Shown in pieces: positions 43,891 through 53,336 of a stretch of 64,000 nt of DNA. This stretch comes from Rhodoplanes sp. Z2-YC6860. GTDB taxonomy: Bacteria > Pseudomonadota > Alphaproteobacteria > Rhizobiales > Xanthobacteraceae. The DNA is taken from positions 5,230,029-5,294,028 of the forward strand of contig NZ_CP007440.1 of the NCBI RefSeq assembly GCF_001579845.1, read 5' to 3'. The translations under genes were made by a program, and so were the position numbers. Numbering within the stretch: the first letter of the stretch is position 1; each line of letters opens with the position of its first letter. Below the pieces are notes generated by a model. It saw nothing but the letters and a program-made list of their open reading frames with translations, searched no databases and had not been told where the DNA came from.

Positions 43891-44100
43891 GAAACACGGA
43901 TTGGCGGCGTGCAAGTGGAGGCCACGCGGCTGAGCCGGCTTGGCGTGATGGCCCGGGATAACTCCCGCGAATTTAAATTTGGCTGTCGCGCAAAATCTCG
44001 GAAACTGCGGAAATTTCAACGCACTGAAATCACGGCGTCATTTACGCCGGCGCCGCCAGCGGAAATTTCCGCGCTCAGTTGCGATGACTTCGACTGACGC

Positions 44101-45411
44101 TCAGAGCGCCGCGAGCCGTTCGATCTCCGCGACCACCGCGGCTGGATCGTTGATCCCGCGCAGTGCCAGCTCGAACACTGGCTCGGCGGGCTCCTCCTTC
44201 AGCGCGGGCTTCATCACCGCCAGGAACTTCGCCTTCAGCGCATCCTCGTCCCAGCGCCGCGCCGGATCGCCCGGCACATGGATGACGCCACGATCGTGGC
44301 GCTTGGCGCGCGTCGTCACTGTGACGTGCGCGGGCCAGGCCTGCGGATAGCCCGCGGTCAGCAGGCTGTCCTCGGCGCGCACCTTGATGCGCTCCATGAA
44401 GAACAAGAGGTCCGGCGGGGTCGGCCCGTTCGGCGCTGACAGACCGTACGCCGCGTCCGGCGAGATCGCCGCGACCGCGAGCTGGTACTGCACGCTGGTG
44501 AGGAACGAGAAGCGATCGCCCATGGAGACGCCATGGTCGATCATCTTCAGATGCGGCGGCAGCACCGCGACGCCGATCCGCACGATGGAGTCGACCGTCA
44601 CGCCCTCGGCCATCAGCTCCTTGAGCGCCTGCGTCGCCGCCATAGTCTGGCGCGCCGCGCACCACGGCTTGAACGAGGTGTCGCTGAGCGCGGGCTTGTC
44701 CCAGCCGTTGGCGATGAGGTCCGCGTTCGGCGCGACGTTGTAGATGTTCTTCAGGAAATCGCCGTCGGCGATCTTCAGATCCGAGGTGAAGCCCGCCCCT
44801 GCGGCGAGCGCGGCCTGCAGCCCGCGCGACGCCGCGTATCCGGCCGCAAGCCAGCGCGCCGTCGTGGTGGCGGCGTGGTGGCCGGTGCCGGGCGACGCCG
44901 CGATCAGAGCCAGCGACAGCGCGTTCGCGGTCTGCTCGGTCGAGAGCCGCATCAGCCGCGCCGCGGTGGCGGCGACGCCGAACGGCGCCGCGAAGTACGT
45001 CGGCCAGATGCCGCGATAGAGCACCGACGGCCCGTCGATCGCGGCGCCGAGCCGGATCATCGCCTCGTAGCCCGCGATGATCGCCGCGGCGAGTTCGTTC
45101 TCTTCGAGATCGGGCAAGGCCGCCGCAATGGTGAGCGCCGCCGGCACCACGATCGCGCCCGGCGTGACCATCGAGCCGAGATGGATGTCGTCTATCTCGC
45201 TCAACCGTACCAACGCGCAGTTGATCGCGACGTGATCCGGCAACGAAGCGCCCGGCTGGCGGAAGCCGCGCAGCAGCTTGCCTTCTTTCGTTGCGCTCGC
45301 TGCGATCCAGGCGCCAACGGCGTCGGCCGCATGCAGCCGCGCGTCCGCGCAAGCGGGCTCGTTGGGAATATGGTTGGCGACAAAGGCGCCGAGCTTTTCA
45401 AGGGCCGTCAT
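44101..45411 (-). CDS. MmgE/PrpD family protein
   Basis: 436 residues. The family includes 2-methylcitrate dehydratase (PrpD), aconitate decarboxylase and many uncharacterised members. Visible: LHAADAVGAWIAASATKEGKL, LDDIHLGSMVTPG-like EIDDIHLGSMVTPGAIVVPAAL, AASPGTGHHAATTTARWLAAG, SDLKIADGDFLKNIY and FKPWCAARQTMAATQAL (the KPWxxxxxxH/T region). No prp genes are nearby and a substrate cannot be assigned. It is downstream of the ArsR pair on the same strand but separated by 222 bases; the protease gene lies beyond a palindromic repeat. Confidence 0.85.
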   Translation of the reverse strand: MTALEKLGAFVANHIPNEPACADARLHAADAVGAWIAASATKEGKLLRGFRQPGASLPDHVAINCALVRLSEIDDIHLGSMVTPGAIVVPAALTIAAALPDLEENELAAAIIAGYEAMIRLGAAIDGPSVLYRGIWPTYFAAPFGVAATAARLMRLSTEQTANALSLALIAASPGTGHHAATTTARWLAAGYAASRGLQAALAAGAGFTSDLKIADGDFLKNIYNVAPNADLIANGWDKPALSDTSFKPWCAARQTMAATQALKELMAEGVTVDSIVRIGVAVLPPHLKMIDHGVSMGDRFSFLTSVQYQLAVAAISPDAAYGLSAPNGPTPPDLLFFMERIKVRAEDSLLTAGYPQAWPAHVTVTTRAKRHDRGVIHVPGDPARRWDEDALKAKFLAVMKPALKEEPAEPVFELALRGINDPAAVVAEIERLAAL

Positions 45412-45558
45412 TCGGCTCCAAAGGTTGCCGCAGGCAATGCGATTCGCATTCAGGGGTGCAATGTGGGCTTCAATCCGGCGAACGGATCAAGCCGCGGGAC
45501 GATATCCACAATCCAAAGCTGGCTCAATGGCGGCTGGGTGGCTCGGCCGGACCATCGC

Positions 45559-45598
45559 CGTCATCCCGAGGCGCACCGCGCCGGGCCTCGGGATGACG
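45559..45598. repeat. Palindromic repeat CGTCATCCCGAGG / CCTCGGGATGACG
   Basis: Perfect 13-base arms around a 14-base loop. It lies 8 bases beyond the stop of the minus-strand protease gene and could end its transcript, although no T tract follows. It resembles the dispersed elements at 47715 and 62760 in its GTCA...TGAC ends. Confidence 0.7.
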
Positions 45599-45606
45599 GA
45601 GAAAGA

Positions 45607-46569
45607 TCAAGGCAGAGGAAAACCCGGCTCAGTCCCGAGCCAGTAGGCATTCACCGCCGGCGGAGCGCTCGTCCGCTGCATGTCCGGTTGCGGGATCGAC
45701 GCGACGATGTCGCCGTCTTCGATGCCGACCCTGTCGTGAATCGCCGCCATGGTCAGGCGGTCGTCGTTCGCCTTGATGCAGACCGGACCGATGAAGCTCG
45801 TTGCGACCACCGGCTCAGGCCTGCGCGCATCGTCGTTGTCGCTCGCCGTCCGGATCGATTCCGCTGGGACCGCCACCATGTTGGCGACGCCGTCAGCGTG
45901 AAAAACCGCAATCTGGATCGCCGCGATCTGCAGGTTGCCGTCGCCCTCGCCCACCAGGATCGGCGCGCCCGAGGTGCCGCGGACGCCGCGGCAGGTGTGC
46001 AGCATGAGCTGACCGCCGGCGATCTTGCCGCGCAGCTCGCAATCGCGATCGGCGGTAAGCGCGAAGGCACGATCCTGCGGGTAGCCCGCCAGCACCGCCT
46101 TGGTGCCGGCCGGCGCCGCATGACGCCGCAGCCGCAGCGGCTCGATGCTGTCGGGCAGACTTTCGGTGACGGTCAGCACTGCCCAGTCCGCGCCGGTGGT
46201 TTGGTCGTAGCGCTCCGGATCGAAGCCCGGCCCGACCTCATAGCGCGCGATGCGCACATGCGCCGCATAGCGGCCGGTGCGATAGCCCGCGAGGAAATGC
46301 AGCTGCGCCGCCGGGATGAAGCGCCGGGTGCGGAAGTTGTACAGGCAGTGCGCCGCGGTGAGCACCTCGTCGCGCGAGATCAGCACGCCGCTGCATGACG
46401 CGCCGGTCTCGTTGAACAGCTTGCCGATCGCCGTCCACGGATAGCGCGCGGTGTCGACATCTTCCCGGTGGATGGTCGCTGGAACAACCGGACCGCCAAA
46501 AGCCTCTGTGGCGGCCACGGCGCAGAACGCCGCAAGCACCAGCAGGGCGCGTGAGCTCGCGCCGAACAT
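45607..46569 (-). CDS. Secreted trypsin-like serine protease
   Basis: 320 residues from ATG 46569 (GGGGAG upstream). Signal peptide: MFGASSRALLVLAAFCAVAATEAFGG. Chymotrypsin-fold triad: His in EVLTAAHCLYN, Asp in TGADWAVLTVTE, Ser in RGTSGAPILVGEGD (GxSGxP). The opening DTARYPWTAIGKLFNETGASCSGVLI is the usual S1 start. It would act in the periplasm or outside the cell. The C-terminal part after the catalytic domain (PVCIKANDDRLTMAAIHDRVG) has no evident domain. Substrate unknown. Confidence 0.9.
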   Translation of the reverse strand: MFGASSRALLVLAAFCAVAATEAFGGPVVPATIHREDVDTARYPWTAIGKLFNETGASCSGVLISRDEVLTAAHCLYNFRTRRFIPAAQLHFLAGYRTGRYAAHVRIARYEVGPGFDPERYDQTTGADWAVLTVTESLPDSIEPLRLRRHAAPAGTKAVLAGYPQDRAFALTADRDCELRGKIAGGQLMLHTCRGVRGTSGAPILVGEGDGNLQIAAIQIAVFHADGVANMVAVPAESIRTASDNDDARRPEPVVATSFIGPVCIKANDDRLTMAAIHDRVGIEDGDIVASIPQPDMQRTSAPPAVNAYWLGTEPGFPLP

Positions 46570-46724
46570 TGCCGTCTCCCCGTGCGCCTTGTTGGCGCTT
46601 CTTGGCAACGAACATGACGCATCCGGCTTGAGTTTCCGTTGACGAACAGGCTTGCGAAGATGTTGATAAACAGCGTTGCGCGGCCGTTAACGCGCGGCGG
46701 GCGCGGCTTAACCAAGAGGACACC

Positions 46725-47633
46725 ATGAGCACGGAGACCATCGGGGTGATCGGCGCGGGGCTGATGGGCCACGGCATCGCCTATCTGCTGGCGGCCGCGG
46801 GCCACACCGTGCGGATTTACGACCCTTCGGCGGAATGGCGAAACACGCTGCCGGAGCGGCTGGAAAGCGCCCGCGCGCTGCTCGGCGGCGACCCCGCCCT
46901 GCTCGGCCGCATCTCGGCGCACGACCAGATGCCGCCCGCAATGACCGGCACCACGTTCGTATTCGAGGCCGCGCCGGAAAAGCTGCCACTCAAGCAGCAG
47001 CTCTTCGCCGAACTGGAAAGCCTGACTGCGCCCGAGACGATCCTGGCCAGCAACAGCTCGGCGATTCCCTCGACGCGCATCGGCGAGAAGCTGAAACACC
47101 GCGGCCGGGTGGTCGGCACGCACTTCTGGAACCCGCCGCATCTCGTGCCGCTGGTGGAGGTGACGCAGAACGAATTCACCAGTGACGCGACCGTGCAGAA
47201 GACCATCGCGCTGCTGCGCGACGCCGGGCGCAAACCCGTGCATGTCCGGAAGGACATTCCGGGCTTCGTCGGCAACCGCCTGCAGCACGCCTTGAAGCGC
47301 GAGGCGATCGCGCTGGTCGCCGCCGGCGTCTGCGATGCCGACACCATCGACGAGGTGGTGAAGAGCGGCTTCGGCGCCCGCATGGCCGTGTTGGGTCCGA
47401 TGGAGCAGACCGATCTGGTCGGTGTCGATCTCACGCTCGACATCCAGAACACGGTGATGGCTGATCTCGACCGTTCGACCGAGCCGACGCAGCTCATCAA
47501 GGACAAGGTCGCGCAAGGCAAGCTCGGCATGCGCACCGGCGAGGGCTTCCGCAAATGGACGCCGGAAAGCGCCAACGCCGTGCGCGAACGGCTGCGGCAG
47601 TTTCTGGCGGAGCAGGCGAAGGCGAAGAAGTGA
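46725..47633 (+). CDS. 3-hydroxyacyl-CoA dehydrogenase family protein
   Basis: 302 residues. An NAD-binding Rossmann start IGVIGAGLMGHGIAYLLAAAGH, then ASNSSAIPSTRIGEKL, and RVVGTHFWNPPHLVPLVEV with the catalytic His, typical of the hydroxyacyl-CoA dehydrogenase/L-gulonate dehydrogenase/carnitine dehydrogenase group. The HFWNPPH form (instead of HFFNPVP) points to the non-acyl-CoA or short-chain branch, so the substrate may be a 3-hydroxy acid. GAGG precedes the ATG. Alone on its strand; a 336-base gap with a repeat follows. Confidence 0.88.
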   Translation: MSTETIGVIGAGLMGHGIAYLLAAAGHTVRIYDPSAEWRNTLPERLESARALLGGDPALLGRISAHDQMPPAMTGTTFVFEAAPEKLPLKQQLFAELESLTAPETILASNSSAIPSTRIGEKLKHRGRVVGTHFWNPPHLVPLVEVTQNEFTSDATVQKTIALLRDAGRKPVHVRKDIPGFVGNRLQHALKREAIALVAAGVCDADTIDEVVKSGFGARMAVLGPMEQTDLVGVDLTLDIQNTVMADLDRSTEPTQLIKDKVAQGKLGMRTGEGFRKWTPESANAVRERLRQFLAEQAKAKK

Positions 47634-47969
47634 ACTGGCGCGGTCCTCGGTGAGCATGCAAAGGCGTGAGCCAGTGCGTCGCTGTGGTCAAAGCGACACG
47701 GGCAGACCATCACCGTCACCCTGAGGTGCGAGCGAGCGAAGCGAGTGAGCCTCGAAGGGCGACGGCTCGGGATTTCGGGGCCGCATCCTTCGAGGCTCGG
47801 CTTGCGCCGAGCACCTCAGGATGACGGATCGAGAGCAAGCCCGTTTCAACATTCAAACAATGCCGATCTAACGCATCTGCATCGAGCCCTTGCAAATTTC
47901 GTCGGGCACGCCACAACCACCGGTGTCATACTCATTCGGGGGGAATGACAACAATGGCTGGGGCTCCGC
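47634..47969. other. Intergenic gap with a palindromic repeat, no gene seen
   Basis: This 336-base stretch between the hydroxyacyl-CoA dehydrogenase and EamA genes holds only the palindromic element at 47715-47825. Open frames across it are short and not protein-like. Confidence 0.6.
47715..47825. repeat. Dispersed palindromic repeat (GTCACCCTGAGGTGC type)
   Basis: A 111-base element with ends GTCACCCTGAGGTGC and GCACCTCAGGATGAC and an inner pair CCTCGAAGG / CCTTCGAGG. It would fold into a long hairpin. Ends resemble other GTCA...TGAC elements in the window. Confidence 0.8.
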
Positions 47970-48968
47970 GTGCTGGGTGTTCTGTTTTCCGTTCTGTCGG
48001 CGGCCACGTTCGCGTTGAACAACGCCGCGGTGCGCCGCGGCGTCGTCACCGGGACGCCGGGCCAGGCCATGGCGATCACCGTACCGCTCGGCGTCGTCTG
48101 CTTCCTGCCGGTCGCGTTCCTGCTGGGCGAATTGAGCCGCGTCGGCCAGTTCTCGCCGGCCGCGATGGGCTGGATGGCCAGCCTGGGCGTGCTGCACTTC
48201 CTGATCGGGCGCTTCTGCAACTTCAAAGCCAATCAGGTCGCGGGCGTGAACCTCACCGCGCCCGTGGTGCAGCTTCAGGTCGTCGTCACCATGGTGATGG
48301 CCGTGGTGGTGCTGCACGAGCCGTGCACGGCGCTGCAGATCATCGGCGGCATCATCATGCTCGGCGGCTCGCTGATCACCCAGCGCCAACCGCCCAAAGC
48401 CAAAGCGGCGCCAGCCGATAAAGCGCCCGCCGACAAGCCTGCGCTGCCGCCGTTCATCCCGCGCTATCTCGCGGGCTATGTATTCGCCTCGCTCGCGGCG
48501 CTTGCCTATGGCAACACGCCGGTGATGGCGCGCTTCGCGCTGGAGCACACCGGGCCCGCGACTGGCATCCTCGGTGGGCTGATCTCGTACACCGCCGCCA
48601 CCGCGATCGGATCGCTCGCGCTGCTGTCGTCGAAATTCCGGCAGAACCTACGCGCGCTCAACCGCGGCAACGTCCAATGGTTCGTCTATTCTGGCGTGTT
48701 CGTTGCGGCCGCGCAGGGGTTCTTCTTCTGCGCAGTGTCAGTGGCACCGGTGCTGCTGGTGATGCCGCTGCTCCAGCTCTCGCTGATCTTCCGGCTCCTG
48801 TTCTCGACCTGGCTCAGCCCCGATCACGAGGTGTTCGGCTGGCTGGTGATGTTTGGCGCCGCCATCTCGGTCGCAGGCGCGCTGCTGGTGTCGGCCGACA
48901 GCGCGATGATCGTGCATGCTCTCGCGCCGCCGGAGAGCGTCGCGCGATTCCTGCTGTGGAGCGTCTGA
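47970..48968 (+). CDS. EamA/DMT-family transporter
   Basis: 332 residues, about ten membrane helices in two EamA-like halves: LFSVLSAATFALNNAAVRRGV (first half) and RYLAGYVFASLAALAYGNTPVMARFALEH (second half), linked by a low-complexity Ala/Lys segment (PPKAKAAPADKAPADKPALPP). It starts at a GTG; upstream stops leave no ATG option. DMT proteins export amino acids or metabolites. Its stop overlaps the ATG of the FAD oxidoreductase gene (TGATG), so the two are translationally coupled. Confidence 0.83.
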   Translation: MLGVLFSVLSAATFALNNAAVRRGVVTGTPGQAMAITVPLGVVCFLPVAFLLGELSRVGQFSPAAMGWMASLGVLHFLIGRFCNFKANQVAGVNLTAPVVQLQVVVTMVMAVVVLHEPCTALQIIGGIIMLGGSLITQRQPPKAKAAPADKAPADKPALPPFIPRYLAGYVFASLAALAYGNTPVMARFALEHTGPATGILGGLISYTAATAIGSLALLSSKFRQNLRALNRGNVQWFVYSGVFVAAAQGFFFCAVSVAPVLLVMPLLQLSLIFRLLFSTWLSPDHEVFGWLVMFGAAISVAGALLVSADSAMIVHALAPPESVARFLLWSV

Positions 48969-50659
48969 TGGCAGCAGAAGCCGGGCACATCCCCGATGTG
49001 ATCGTGTTCGGCGCGGGCGCGGGCGGCATGACGGCGGCGCTGGTTTGCGCCATCGAAGGTCTCAGCGTGCTGCTGTGCGAGAGGTCGGCGCAGGTTGGCG
49101 GCACCACCGCGACCTCCGCTGGCACGATCTGGGTGCCGGGCACGAAGCACGCGAAGGACGCGGGCTCACCAGACACCATCGACGATGTGCGGCGCTATCT
49201 CGATGCGCTCATCGGCCCCGCGACCGACAACCGCCGCGATGCTTATCTCGAAACCGGCAGGGAGATGCTCGAATATCTCGGGCGAAAGAGCGAGGTGAAG
49301 TTCTCGCTTTACGCCCGGCATCCCGACTATCAGGTGAACCGTCCCGGCGCGACGCTCGCCGGCCGGGCGCTGGCGCCGCTGCCGTTTGACGGCCGCCTGC
49401 TGGGCGACGATTTCAAATTGCTGCGGCCGCCGATCGGGGAGTTCATGGCACTCGGCGGCATGATGATCGGCCGCGACGACATCGAGCCGCTGTCGCGACC
49501 GTTCGGTTCGCTGGCCTCGTTTCGCAAGGCGCTGTCGCTGGTGTGGCGGCAAGCCTGCGACCGGCTGAAATATCCGCGCGGCACGCGGCTTCTGATGGGA
49601 AATGCGCTTGCCGGCCGGCTGCTCGCGAGCCTCAAGGCGCAGCACGTGTCGATCTGCGTGGACACGGCGCTCCAAGGCCTGGTCATCGAGGACGGCCGCG
49701 TCACCGGCGCGGACATCTACGCAGACGGACGGCCGCAACGCCTTACCGCACGCCGCGGCATCATCATCGCGACCGGCGGCTTCGGCGGCAGCGTCGAGCG
49801 GATGAACGACTACGTCAGACCGCCGCTGGCCGATGCCGTGGCTTTCAAGGGCGCCGACGGCGACGGTATCCGTATCGCACGCGCGGCAGGAGCCGCGATC
49901 GAGGACGATCATGCGTCGCCGGTGTTCTGGTCGCCGGTGTCGCGAACGCCTTGGCTCGAAGGCGGACGCGGCGTCTATCCGCATCTGTCGCTCGACCGCT
50001 CCAAGCCCGGTCTGATCGCCGTCAACGCTGCGGGGCGCCGCTTTGTCGATGAGGCGCTGTCGTATCACGATTTCGTCGTCGGCATGCATCGTTCGCATGA
50101 AACGGTGCCGAGCATCCCGACCTGGCTGATCTGCGACAGTGCGTTTCTCTATAAGTACGGACTTGGACGAATCCCGCCCGGACGGCGACGTTTCGGCTGG
50201 GCGATAAAAAACAATTATCTCGTTGAGGCCTCATCGCTGGAGGCGCTGGCCAAAGCCATCGGTGTCGACGCCGCGGGTTTGAGCGACTCCGTTGCGCGCA
50301 ACAACCGCTACGCCACGACCGGCGAAGATCCAGATTTCGGCAAGGGCTCGACCGAGTTCGACCGCAACAACGGCGATCCCAGGCACACTCCCAATCCGTG
50401 TCTCGGACCGATCGCCACAGCGCCCTACTACGCCATGGCGGTCTATCCGTCGACGCTCGGCTCAAGCGTCGGCCTGAAATGCGACGCCAACGGCCGCGTG
50501 CTCGATGCGAACGGCGCACCGATCGCAGGCCTGTTCGCCTGCGGCAACGACATGGCCTCGGTCATGCGCGGCACCTATCCGGGGCCAGGCATCACCATCG
50601 GCCCCGCCATGGTGTTCGCTTATCGTGCCGCCATGGCGATCGCCGGCAAGATCGGCTAG
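48968..50659 (+). CDS. FAD-dependent oxidoreductase, ketosteroid dehydrogenase-like (fumarate reductase flavoprotein family)
   Basis: 563 residues from ATG 48968, overlapping the EamA gene's stop. The Rossmann FAD site is VIVFGAGAGGMTAALVCAIEG, followed by CERSAQVGGTTATSAGTIWVPG. Late segments TARRGIIIATGGFGG, LGSSVGLKCDANGRVLDANG and IAGLFACGNDMASVMRG are typical of 3-ketosteroid-1-dehydrogenase and flavocytochrome-like proteins. These enzymes abstract hydrogens next to a carbonyl or reduce C=C bonds. The actual substrate is unknown; no other steroid genes are seen. Confidence 0.87.
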   Translation: MAAEAGHIPDVIVFGAGAGGMTAALVCAIEGLSVLLCERSAQVGGTTATSAGTIWVPGTKHAKDAGSPDTIDDVRRYLDALIGPATDNRRDAYLETGREMLEYLGRKSEVKFSLYARHPDYQVNRPGATLAGRALAPLPFDGRLLGDDFKLLRPPIGEFMALGGMMIGRDDIEPLSRPFGSLASFRKALSLVWRQACDRLKYPRGTRLLMGNALAGRLLASLKAQHVSICVDTALQGLVIEDGRVTGADIYADGRPQRLTARRGIIIATGGFGGSVERMNDYVRPPLADAVAFKGADGDGIRIARAAGAAIEDDHASPVFWSPVSRTPWLEGGRGVYPHLSLDRSKPGLIAVNAAGRRFVDEALSYHDFVVGMHRSHETVPSIPTWLICDSAFLYKYGLGRIPPGRRRFGWAIKNNYLVEASSLEALAKAIGVDAAGLSDSVARNNRYATTGEDPDFGKGSTEFDRNNGDPRHTPNPCLGPIATAPYYAMAVYPSTLGSSVGLKCDANGRVLDANGAPIAGLFACGNDMASVMRGTYPGPGITIGPAMVFAYRAAMAIAGKIG

Positions 50660-50690
50660 CGTCAACTGAGAACTGGTCAGGGAGGGTGAG

Positions 50691-51695
50691 ATGCGGAAAA
50701 CCGCGGTCGTACTCGCGATGGCTTTGTTCGGAGCAGCGCCATTGGCGTCGCAGGCAGTTCTTGCGCAGGTTGCGGGCCAGGGCGCAGCACCACCGTCAGG
50801 CGTCCGCCTCATCACGCTCGGCACCACCGCAGGGCCGTTGCCGCGCAAGGATCGCGCGCAATTTTCCAATGCGCTGATCGTCAACGAAACGCCCTATCTC
50901 ATCGATGCAGGCGATGGCGTGGCGCGCCGACTGGTGCAAGCCGGCATCGACTTCACCAAGATCGGTCGGGTGTTCATCACGCACAATCACGGCGATCACA
51001 CGATGGGCATCCCGAACCTGATTTCGGTCGAGTGGCAATATCACCGGCGCGACCCCATCGTATTTTACGGTCCGGCCGGCACCGAAGAGACCGTCAAGGC
51101 GGCCGTCGCGTTCAACAAAGTGGACGAGACAATCCGCCTGTCGGAAACGCAAGTGATGCCGATCGAGAAGATCGTCGAGGCGCACAATGTCGGGATCGGA
51201 CAGGTCTACAAGGACAATAACGTCACGGTAACGGCGGTCGAGAACACCCATTTTCAGTTCAAGGAAGGCAGCCCCGCCTACGGCACGTTCAAGTCATACG
51301 CCTATCGGTTCCAGGCCGGCGACAGGTCGGTCGTGTTCACCGGAGACACCGGCCCGAGCCCGGCTGTCACCAACCTCGCCAAGGGCGCGGACATCCTGGT
51401 GTCGGAGGCGTTGTCGCTCGATGAGATCAAAGCGCGTCTGGAGAAAGCCGGCCAATGGCAGAAGATGAACGAGGATGAGCGCAAGGGCTGGTACATGCAC
51501 ATGAACGAAGAGCACATGACGCCCGATGACGTCGGCAAAATGGCCGCGGCCGCGGGCGTCAAGACGCTGGTGATGAGCCACCTGTCGTCTTCGGGCAAAG
51601 ACAACGACGACTACACGCGCTTTGTCACCGCGGCGGGCAAGTTCTATTCCGGACGGATCATGGTTGCCAAAGACCTGATGGACGTGTCGCCATGA
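50691..51695 (+). CDS. Secreted MBL-fold metallo-hydrolase
   Basis: 334 residues with signal peptide MRKTAVVLAMALFGAAPLASQAVLAQ. The metal-binding motif HNHGDH is at 98-103 (VFITHNHGDHTMGIP), followed by SYAYRFQAGDRSVVFTGDTGPSP (Asp ligand). The layout resembles secreted RNase Z/arylsulfatase-like hydrolases. It starts 31 bases after the FAD oxidoreductase and has GGGAGG before its ATG, so it may be in the same transcript. The C-terminus MSHLSSSGKDNDDYTRF supplies the last His. Substrate unknown. Confidence 0.87.
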   Translation: MRKTAVVLAMALFGAAPLASQAVLAQVAGQGAAPPSGVRLITLGTTAGPLPRKDRAQFSNALIVNETPYLIDAGDGVARRLVQAGIDFTKIGRVFITHNHGDHTMGIPNLISVEWQYHRRDPIVFYGPAGTEETVKAAVAFNKVDETIRLSETQVMPIEKIVEAHNVGIGQVYKDNNVTVTAVENTHFQFKEGSPAYGTFKSYAYRFQAGDRSVVFTGDTGPSPAVTNLAKGADILVSEALSLDEIKARLEKAGQWQKMNEDERKGWYMHMNEEHMTPDDVGKMAAAAGVKTLVMSHLSSSGKDNDDYTRFVTAAGKFYSGRIMVAKDLMDVSP

Positions 51696-51712
51696 ACCTG
51701 TTCTGCGCCTAG

Positions 51713-53248
51713 CTACCGCCCCTTCAGCACATATCGCCCGGTTTCGTTGCGCGTCAGCTTGTCCGCCGCGTAAAGCGTATCGAGCTCGCGCACGATCTCG
51801 CGGCCGTCGCGGCTGCCGGCCGCCGACATCAGTTCGAGGAAGCTTGCAGGCCCTGCCGTAAGCGTATCCACCACCGACTTTTTGCCTTCGCCATTGCTCT
51901 TCGAGACCGGCGGCATCGGAATGCCCCACTCCAACGACTGCCGCTTGCCGAACGGGATCGTGCAATCGAAGCCGATCTTCGCTCCCGTACGCTGGCCGCC
52001 GAGCGACGGATCGAGCGGCACAACGCGGAAGCCCGAGCCCTGAATCGTGTCGCGATCGCCCTGATAGCGGGTCCCCAGCGCCCAGTCGCACTGCTCGTCG
52101 GAGAACACGTCGATGTCATCGTCGAACACGAACACCTGCTTGGCCTCGGCCATGCTTCCGAACACCGCGGCGATGGCGTTTCGCGCTTCGCCCGGCACGC
52201 GCTGACGGATCGAGACGCGCACGTTGTACATGCCGCCGCTCGACGGCGTCGCAAAGCACGCCACCGGCTCGCGCACCGCGGTGACGAGGCCGGCCCAGGC
52301 AGCGGACTCGGTCTTCACCGTGGTGAGCTGCGCCGTGTCGGTGCGGCCGAGATGCTTGCCGCCGATGGTGACGGTCTGGAACAGCGCATCCTTGCGATGC
52401 GTGATCGCGGTGACGTGAAACACCGGATTTTTCTTCACCACACCGTAGTAGCCGATGTATTCGCCGAACGGACCCTCCGGCTCGACATGGCCTTTGTTGT
52501 CGAGATAGCCTTCCAGCACATATTCGGCATCGGCCGGCACGTAGAGGTCGTTGGTGATGCATTTGACGACCGGCACCGGCGCGCCGCGCAGCGCACCCAG
52601 CACTTCGAACTCATCCATCGGCGGGTTCATGCAGACCGCCGCCATAAAATCGCACGGCGTGGAACCGACCACATAGGCCACCGGCGTCTTCTCGCCCTTC
52701 GCCACGCCTTCGAGGTAGATCGCGCGCGCGTCGCTCGGCGCGATCATGTCGATGCCCGCGGTGCGCGGCCCGCGCAGCATGATACGGCGGCAGCCGATAT
52801 TCGTATGCCCGGTATCGCGGAACTGCATGACGTCGAGACCGGCCGATATGTACGGCGCCCCGTCCTCGCCATGCTGCAGGTGCACCGGCAGCGCGCAGAG
52901 ATCGGCCTCCTCGCCCTTCTTAACCACCTGCTGCACCGGCGCGTCGGCAGCCGTCACCTTGATCGGCTTGTGCGGGCTCGCGAGCCGCCTGGTGATTTCG
53001 CCCAGAAGCCCAGCTTCGTCGGTATCCAGTGCCAGCGCGAGGCGCTTGCGCGAACCCATCACGTTGCCGATGATTTCCGCCTTCTCCGGCCCGACCGACT
53101 TGAACCAGGTCGCCTTCGGATTGCCTTCGAGCACCGCTGCGACGTCGATCAGATCGATCGGCTTGTCATGAATCTCGCATTCGCCCATTTGCACCATCCG
53201 CTCGATAAAGCGGCGGAGGCGGAAACGTTCGGTGTCGGCTGCGGTCAT
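51713..53248 (-). CDS. UbiD-family prenylated-FMN decarboxylase (second of two)
   Basis: 511 residues from ATG 53248; the frame is open to 53548 but the extra 100 residues overlap the divergent hydrolase gene and are not conserved in character. Active-site residues: Asn150 and Arg155 in TNIGCRRIML, and Glu258/Glu263 in EGPFGE. It aligns with the UbiD at 34131 through most of its length (GLLGEITRRL, PVHLQHGEDGAPYISAGLD). Divergent from an alpha/beta hydrolase gene across 88 bases. It lacks a transporter neighbour, unlike its paralogue. Confidence 0.92.
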   Translation of the reverse strand: MTAADTERFRLRRFIERMVQMGECEIHDKPIDLIDVAAVLEGNPKATWFKSVGPEKAEIIGNVMGSRKRLALALDTDEAGLLGEITRRLASPHKPIKVTAADAPVQQVVKKGEEADLCALPVHLQHGEDGAPYISAGLDVMQFRDTGHTNIGCRRIMLRGPRTAGIDMIAPSDARAIYLEGVAKGEKTPVAYVVGSTPCDFMAAVCMNPPMDEFEVLGALRGAPVPVVKCITNDLYVPADAEYVLEGYLDNKGHVEPEGPFGEYIGYYGVVKKNPVFHVTAITHRKDALFQTVTIGGKHLGRTDTAQLTTVKTESAAWAGLVTAVREPVACFATPSSGGMYNVRVSIRQRVPGEARNAIAAVFGSMAEAKQVFVFDDDIDVFSDEQCDWALGTRYQGDRDTIQGSGFRVVPLDPSLGGQRTGAKIGFDCTIPFGKRQSLEWGIPMPPVSKSNGEGKKSVVDTLTAGPASFLELMSAAGSRDGREIVRELDTLYAADKLTRNETGRYVLKGR

Positions 53249-53336
53249 AGGTGCCACTCTGAATTGGATGTCGCGCTGGATTGCAAGGCGCATTCGGGCC
53301 TGTAGATTGCGTCGCTCAAAGTACGGAGAACATGCC

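Noticed and set aside
44059-44072. Perfect palindrome GCGGAAATTTCCGC upstream of the ArsR gene region
   Set aside because: Perfect 14-base palindromes are expected a few times by chance in 64 kb, and no second copy or positional logic supports an operator.
44533-46398. A 621-residue plus-strand open frame across the MmgE/PrpD and protease genes
   Set aside because: Antisense shadow of GC-rich codon bias; the minus-strand genes have clear domains and ribosome sites.
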